Positions 57,488-64,000 of a stretch of DNA of 64,000 bases are shown one piece after another. The position numbers and the translations under genes are program-made. Within the stretch, counting starts at the first letter, position 1. Each line of letters begins with the position of its first letter. The notes beneath the pieces were generated by a model. It was not told the DNA's origin. It worked only from the letters and a program-made list of their open reading frames with translations, and searched no databases. This stretch comes from Polytrichum commune (lineage: Eukaryota > Streptophyta > Polytrichopsida > Polytrichales > Polytrichaceae): positions 25,544,001-25,608,000 of the forward strand of contig OX485806.1 of assembly GCA_950295325.1 (NCBI GenBank), written 5' to 3'.

Positions 57488-58458
57488 GCATAAGGGCGTA
57501 TTACCATGGACTACTACAGAAACCTCGATCAACTACTATAATCAACCACATTGAGACTCGGACACGGCTTTATTGTGATAATCCAAAACATTATTGTGTG
57601 GAATCAAAGTAGATTTAGAAGTAATTATGTCATCAACTGACATTTTGAAACATTCCAATGAGCATTGAATTAGCATCAGTACTACTTGTGTTCAACAACA
57701 TCGACAAGTTTAAGTAGTCACAGGACCTCATTGTAGGTATATGTTGGAGTGTGGATGAACTTGTCCTTGTTGTAATTCATTCTGGAAAGAATCTAAACTC
57801 GTAGTACATGTGTTTGCAATACACCCATTTTCATTTCTTCCCCAAAGCCATGGAAGACGATTTGATGAAGTCTAGGCGTGTGCATTATGGGATGTCATTT
57901 GATAGTCACAAGTAGAGGTTATCCTCCTTAGAGGCAATGTTGATGATCAGTCCAAATTTTGGATACAGAATGGCAGTAACTTAGTATTGGTCTCCCATTT
58001 GTTATTGTAATTTGTTGCTGGTGTTGTTGGATTCTGATGCACTATCTTTGAAATTTGGAAGTTGGGTGGGCGTTCTGGTTTAGTGGCCTACAAAAGATGT
58101 AAGCAAGGGGGTGGGGAGTGTCCCAATTGATGAGAACCTACAACGAGGCGAAAATGCTCGCCTTTGCTGCAATTGCAACATGGCGTACTCTAGAGCCAAT
58201 ACCTTCTCCCTTGAAATATTGATTCCTATCTTCATTAGCCATGTGTTGGGTACTATAGGCGAGTCCATAACATTTTTGTTTTTGTTGTCACTCACAAAAG
58301 CTTGATGTCATCATGCTAGATCCGAAACCCATGCTCCACAATGTTGATGGAATCAGGACTATCAATCTCCAACACCAATGTGGTGTGTGCCAAATCATGC
58401 CCTGCATAATTCAAGGACTCCTCTATGCGTGCGTGCGTGTGCGTGCGTGTGTGTGTTT

Positions 58459-58497
<39 letters not shown>

Positions 58498-60994
58498 TAA
58501 AAAATTTACCCTAGTGTTTCGGCAAGGATGGAGTGCTTTGTCGAGTCAATCTGATTTTGTGAGTCGTATTCAATACTAGGTGGAAAGTTGAATTTATGTT
58601 TGGTGGAACCAAACAACTTTGTACCCTCCAAGGCACAATCCTTAGTGTTAAGACCTTCTACCCCTAGATAAGACTTAATGGCCTTTGCCATTGACCTTGG
58701 ATATCCACACTTGGCCATAGCCATAGGCTTCAATGATGTTGAATCATGGCCTTTACTAGTGGACACACCTTTCAACCATGACTTATAATTTGCAAACTTG
58801 CATGAAGGCTTAGATGAAATCATCCACTATGCCTTTGTAAATATAAGTCATTTGTACCTTGGATTGTTGAAGCCACATGTTGTGGTCCAAATTTGCAAGG
58901 TTGCATGTGCACATTTATTCATGTCCATGGTCATGTTTTGCTCAAAAGAACGAAAGAAAGGAAAAACGACTACAATACACTCTACCTATAGAGTATATTT
59001 CTTGTTCAACATATGTGGTGTTATTTGGAGAGTGAATCTTACACTATGTAAATATTGGAGACACAACAACATCCATCATTTTCTAGAGGCAAAGTGAATG
59101 GCACAAACGATCCATGAGTTTGTATTTAGGTCTAAGGAGATAATGCATATTGAGAGAAGCCTTCACATGTGTGTTTGGAATATGCATTCAAGTCTCAAAT
59201 GGTATGGGTAGGGTAAATGGCTCCCCCGGCCACACCAGACCGGCCATCACGGCATGTGAAAACCAAAAACCAAAAGTGTCTTTGTCCCAAGTCACCAAAA
59301 TCTCATTTTTTGAGTCTTTTCCTACAACCTTAGAAACTTAGACCACTACACCACTTTAAATTCAATATGTCCTCAAGAGAATAGATGTTCAAATCTTATA
59401 ATTTGGCACCAAACACTAAATTCACATTTCTTTCAATTTTCTAGAGAACAAAATTCATTTTGATATTTCTTGTAGAAAATCCAAAATCCAAAATCTTGAC
59501 ATTTAGTGTCTTGGATTCAAGATACATATTTCTCATTTTTGGGGATTTATTTTAGAGTCCTAGGAAGCGATGCTAAGGTCATTTGGAGCCCACATGACCA
59601 AATTTAATTTAATTGTTTCTTGTGAGGATTGAAGTTTAACATGTTGATATGGAATGTCTAAGATTCAAGAAAATAAAGTATCAACCTTCATGTTCTTTTG
59701 AAACCACCAAGAAGTGTTGGGGGTCTAGTGTTTGGGTCATTTGGAAGCATCTTGATTAAAGATGCATAACATCGCAAACGATCTTTAGAAAGCCCAAAAA
59801 TGTAATATTTATAGTCTCAATATCAAAGAAATCATTTTCTCATTTTGGGAAAAATATCAATTGCCCAATGTTGTTTCCTTGTGACTTTCGTTTAATTCTC
59901 TAGGAGACCACTTGCACAAATTTATTATAACATTAAACAAATTGGAAATTTCCAAATCTTTATATATTTTTACTTTTGATACCAAAACAACATGTCCTTG
60001 TTCTTTACGCAACGTGCAAAATTAGGTTTTGTTGGAGGCTTGTATCTTTGAAGGTTATTAGTGCATATTTGTTAGAAGGTCTTCATGTGCCTTATTTTTC
60101 ATCGCCTTCATATACCATCCCTCCTTGAAACAACCACAAGTGAAAGAATATTGAAATTATGTTTGAATTTTCTTTTGAGCATCTCACTAGTGACGGCCCC
60201 TTGAATCTATTTGTCCCTAATACAAAAGTTGTTGGAGACGATAGAAGGTCGTTAGTGGCCTTCTATGATTTCATGTTGGAAATAGATTGGTGGGCTTTCA
60301 AGGAGTTGTCATTATGTTGTCCTCTTGACACAATATTGCTTCCAAACCTTAATCCCTTTGCTATTTTTATTTCTCCCTCTTCAACGCATTGTAATGTTAA
60401 ATTGTTTTATGCAACCACCTTGAATGGTAGTGCTATGTAGACTCAAGGTTTTTCATCATGACTTTTCTATCTTCAAAGCCCAAATCAGAGTTTATTTTCT
60501 AAAAGAAAATTGCAAAATTTGAGGTGGACGTGAAGGAGGCCTTGGAAATTTACTTTACTCTCACATCGGTGAGCATATAGCCCATAAACAACAATGTCAT
60601 AGCGAGGCAGTGAAGAGAAAACATATGAATCATTGCAAGTCCTAATTGAGGCCTTAACAACTCTTGCATCATATTTCATTGATGCTTACGCATTTACATA
60701 ATTTGTATTTTTCATACTCTCAAGGTCTTTCATGCCACATGGATTTCACTGTGGTTTTGTTCATGGCTAGTGAAAATTATAAACCTCCCAACATTTCATT
60801 GCTAGATGCCTCCATTCATGCTTGTAGAGGCAGTAGCCGCCATCTAGTCACGTACAAGGCAAACTCTTCACTTTTTAATGGCATCCTATCACCATTGCGT
60901 GATACAATACCAACTTTGAGTTCGAGGTGGAACACTGGCTTAGACATCCTCCATCAATCCTCATGTGTGAAATGGCCCTTAGTTTTCGGGAGCA
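57488..60994. other. Intergenic, no gene seen
   Basis: Contains a CGTG/TG run (58425-58456) followed by a (TTTA)n microsatellite (58457-58498). Frames at 58080-58579, 58823-58506 (minus), 58798-59097 and 60159-60440 show no recognisable domain. Near 60960-60979, TCATGTGTGAAATGGCCC followed by TTA looks like the right end of a family-1 Harbinger-like MITE lying just before the full copy at 60996. Confidence 0.45.
58457..58498. repeat. (TTTA)n microsatellite
   Basis: About ten uninterrupted TTTA units. Confidence 0.95.
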
Positions 60995-60995
60995 A

Positions 60996-61450
60996 GGGCC
61001 ACTTCACGCACGAGCCAAGAGCCGTGACCATGAAATTGTGAGAGCCCAAAAGAAAGTGTCCAAAGGCTGTCCCAACACACCTCCTAAATCATGTAGTGTG
61101 GTCACGGATCCTCAAGTGTAGTGTGAAGTCATACGTAACCGGGCCCTCAACCAAATGTTTTTCAATGGATTTCTATTTATGAGCATTTAGAGTGCCATGG
61201 TCTCCCGGTTCTGTGTTAGGCCTACCTCCAAGAGATGGTTTTTGAAAATAGTCCAAGTGACCATGAAACATGATGCAATCGATACCATGCAGGAATCCAT
61301 GTAGACTTTACATCCATCTTGCATTCACATAATTTGTTGGTCCCTCAAGCATCATGTGAAGCGAACTTGGACCGGTTCCGCCTTTTCCACCAATGAGAGT
61401 GCTTGAAGTGAGATGGTCACGGGCTGTCAGTCTCGTGTGTGAAGTGGCCC
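60996..61450. mobile_element. Harbinger-like MITE, family 1, copy 3 (455 bp)
   Basis: Left end GGGCCACTTCACGCACGAG; right end read inward GGGCCACTTCACACACGAG. Collinear with the copies at 3881 and 30478, but lacks about 40 bp after TTTCTATTTA (the CTCACACATGATAAAATAG block). The flanks (CAA / TAG) do not show a clean duplication, perhaps because it inserted beside an older copy's right end. Confidence 0.85.
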
Positions 61451-63850
61451 TAGGTACACTTGTTAACCTTTGTGCCACTGTACTACCACCACGTACATAA
61501 AGTATTCTTTACGGTGTGTTAAGGGAGGTGTGGGTCTTAAATAGTTATTATTCCGCATATCCCACTTCTCATAGGATATAAAACACATGATTAGTACAAA
61601 ATGGTTAGCAATTTCAAATCGAGGTTGTAGTCATTTCCTTCATGATTTTTGGAGTTCATATGAATATTGTCATCACTATCAGTGTGAACTTTCCCATGCT
61701 CATTAAATGGTTGTGCAGATACCTCCCTCCCAATTATATTGACTACTGAGCCTAGAATGGTTACCATATTCTCAACACGCAATCCAATCTCCTCAAGATT
61801 AGCATACGTCTTTTTGGTTAACCGTTCTTGGAGCCACACCCAATCTCATACCACCAAGAGTTAGGGTGTCCTACTAAGAAAAGTAACCACCACTTACATG
61901 AACTATGCTAATTGTGTTACGTAAGTATTCCATTGCCATTCATGATAACATGACTAACTAATGTATGTGGCTCTATTGTGGGCACTACCAATTCTATATA
62001 AAATTCTCCTAATTGTCTCGTTTGGTTTTCAATTGTGACCCATGCAAATCAACATTTCAAAGTTTAGATTATGGAGTTTAGATGCAAAAGTTACGGGTGG
62101 TTGATGTTGATATGTAGAATTTTTTTTAAGGGAGCATTAGTTGAGGGCTTACATTAGGGGTGCCTTGAGGCAAGGTTGGGGACATGACTCAAAGGTTGAT
62201 TTCAACTTACTTTAGATTATCATTATTCATGGCATTGAAAGTAATTTCACCTCGTGGTTGGTCCTTGATAACTTCAACCATGAGGTAGTAGTTTCATGAG
62301 TTTTCAAGTCCTTGGTAAATTTATGGCTTTTATCATGGTAATAAATTTTATTATTTATCCCCTTTTAGAACACGTAGTTAAAATCTTCAAATTGAGTAGA
62401 GCTTCTATGAACATAATGTATGTGAGAGCAAGGGAGAGAATGCATACAATATAGAGAGAATGGAAGAGAGAGGGAGTTGTCTTTTCTCAAAGCTTGATCT
62501 TCTTCATCTTAGAGGCCATTTCTTTTTTAATTATCATCAAATTGAAGCAAGAATGGGTGGGTGGGATTTTCTTCATCGAGTCTATTGCATCACAAAACAA
62601 AGCATACAGTTTTGTAAGCATCCATGAAGGTAGGTGGAAAAACTGGCAAGGAATATGTATGCTTATCAAAGTAACTAGATATCCAAGTTTGTTTCATTGC
62701 TCTCAAATCAAAGTTTAACAACAAAGGTTGGGATAAAAATATAAAATCAAGCACCATGATACTATGATACATGACATGTATCCATTGCCTATGGTAACTA
62801 AGTCCAATATAATGTCCATCAAACAAATACAATATGTTCAATGATAATCTAATTATGTTGTCATCAAATAATAAAGTAATGATGTAGTTTTACATGCCTC
62901 ATTTGTCGTTTCTAGAAAATGCTCAAAATGTCTCAACTACTATGATGGGATTTGTGTGTACCTCAATCAACTCGTCAAAGTGACATAATATTCTCATCAG
63001 TATAGTATTTCAAGAGTGAAAGATCATCCAAATATAAGCAAAGCATTATAGAGTGTGTTCAAAATATGAAAACCACACCCACACCTATGCTAGTCCAAAC
63101 ATTCGATTATGTGTTAGAAAGGCATGTGCCAAGTTTCTTTAGCTACGCTTAAGTGCAATTCATGTCACACAATTATCTCACCTATCAAGTTCATTAAGAG
63201 GTTGCTAACATTTACACTCAATACAGAAAGATTGAGTACACAAATGAATTCCTTTGCCATATCATGTAAATTTCTTGAATAGTAAGAACCTCTTGGATGC
63301 CAAACACCATGCGCATCCACACTTGGTGCATATCTTTTGAGACCTTAGTGAATAAATAAAGTTAGGTATTCTCTCCCCTAATCATATTAAAGGGTCTTCA
63401 ACTGAAGGTGCTCAAGGTTTAAGTACTACTTAAATAAGGTGTAGCAACTACCTTAGGTCATGGAAACCCTAACCATCGTGCATGGTAACTTTCTTGACCA
63501 TGGTTAGTTAACTTGTGGTCAAGTACAGTGTAATGTCTAGTTGTGGTGTAGATTCTACGAAGTGTTTTAAACTCTATAGAAAGTTGATCATATTGTGAAG
63601 ACTTTCACTCTTTACTATATATAAAGTTTAAAGGCAAAAACATGAGGAGAGAGAGATTCCTTGGTCTCATTATTGAACTACAATAGTCATCTTCCAAATG
63701 ATGTGTCACTCATGTCGATTTTTCTTTATCGTTATATTTATCGGGTAGTTAAAAGGGGAGGCGGGGGGGGGGGGGGGAGGCACTATTTCAAAGGGAATGT
63801 TTGGCCAATACTATGAATATCTTGTTCTCTATAAGTGATCATATAGAGGC
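61451..63850. other. Intergenic; one dispersed-repeat copy, no gene seen
   Basis: 61560-61990 is a copy of the GTCCAATCTC dispersed repeat (AGGATATAAAACACATG, TTGACTACTGAGCCTA, CAATCCAATCTCCTC, ATTGTGGGCAC). The rest is AT-rich with overlapping chance frames (62487-62841 region), plus a 15-bp poly-G at 63763-63777. Confidence 0.5.
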
Positions 63851-64000
63851 ACCACGGGCCTTGGCTTGGTGGTTAGGGCTCATGGCCCCCAATGAGGAGG
63901 TTGTGGGTTCTATTCCCCATGCCGGCGTGGTGCTCACCACCTTAGTCCACCCAACTATGGTGGGGGGTCCTTGGACCTTGTTGTATGGGTACCTCAAAGC
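63851..64000 (+). mobile_element. Possible tRNA-derived SINE (family 2), cut by the window end
   Basis: TGGCTTGGTGGTTAGGGCTC resembles a polymerase III A box, and GGGTTCTATTCCCC, 45-50 bp further, a B box (one base off GGTTCGATTCC). The spacing fits a tRNA-like head, but the fold is imperfect, and GC-rich sequence continues beyond (CCATGCCGGCGTGG). The 3' end is outside the window. Distinct from family 1. Confidence 0.5.

Overview
This window reads as nuclear DNA of a land plant. It is AT-rich and gene-poor, with two intron-containing plant genes set in a landscape of small DNA transposons, SINE- and LINE-like fragments and decayed transposases. Codon use, GT-AG introns, CT-rich leaders and a plant-type gene complement support a plant nucleus. 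The exact lineage cannot be fixed from the sequence. Small introns (about 0.1-1.3 kb) and numerous G/C homopolymer runs of 10 or more bases are notable, but not diagnostic.

Two genes are solid. (1) On the minus strand, 19424 to 15920, four exons encode a 570-residue plant membrane protein of the At1g16860 type: a Ser/Gly-rich N-terminus, two adjacent membrane segments and a conserved C-terminal domain. Its start codon lies at the edge of a tandem repeat of about 217 bp, and its first intron holds a degenerate duplication with a retrotransposon-like primer-binding motif. (2) On the plus strand, 42708 to 48314, eleven exons encode a 351-residue signal peptide peptidase with the YD, GLGD and PAL motifs. 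Its second intron holds a tandem duplication and its third intron a decayed copy of the preceding exon. The two genes are unrelated in function and lie about 23 kb apart, both in relatively transposon-poor islands.

Region by region: 1-14 kb is repeats (tandem duplications, a SINE with an 18-bp target duplication, Harbinger-like MITEs, a 5S-rRNA-like relic near 14.0 kb). 14.6-20.8 kb is the first gene with its flanks. 20.8-28.6 kb is tandem and inverted repeats, a MITE and a C-rich island. 28.6-32.9 kb is a dense transposon nest: a group II intron domain V relic, an internally deleted hAT element inserted exactly at the left border of an older Harbinger-like MITE, a second MITE family, an internally deleted pogo-like element that still encodes a DNA-binding domain, and a LINE 3' tail. 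33-42.5 kb holds CACTAAA-type and hAT-type MITEs, SINE copies and a second hAT transposase relic. 42.5-49.3 kb is the peptidase gene. 49.3-64 kb is again repeats, including a 5'-truncated LINE with target duplications and a composite MITE-in-MITE.

No CRISPR, operon, phage or bacterial features are present. I found no intact autonomous transposon. All family names are assigned by reading motifs, not by database search.
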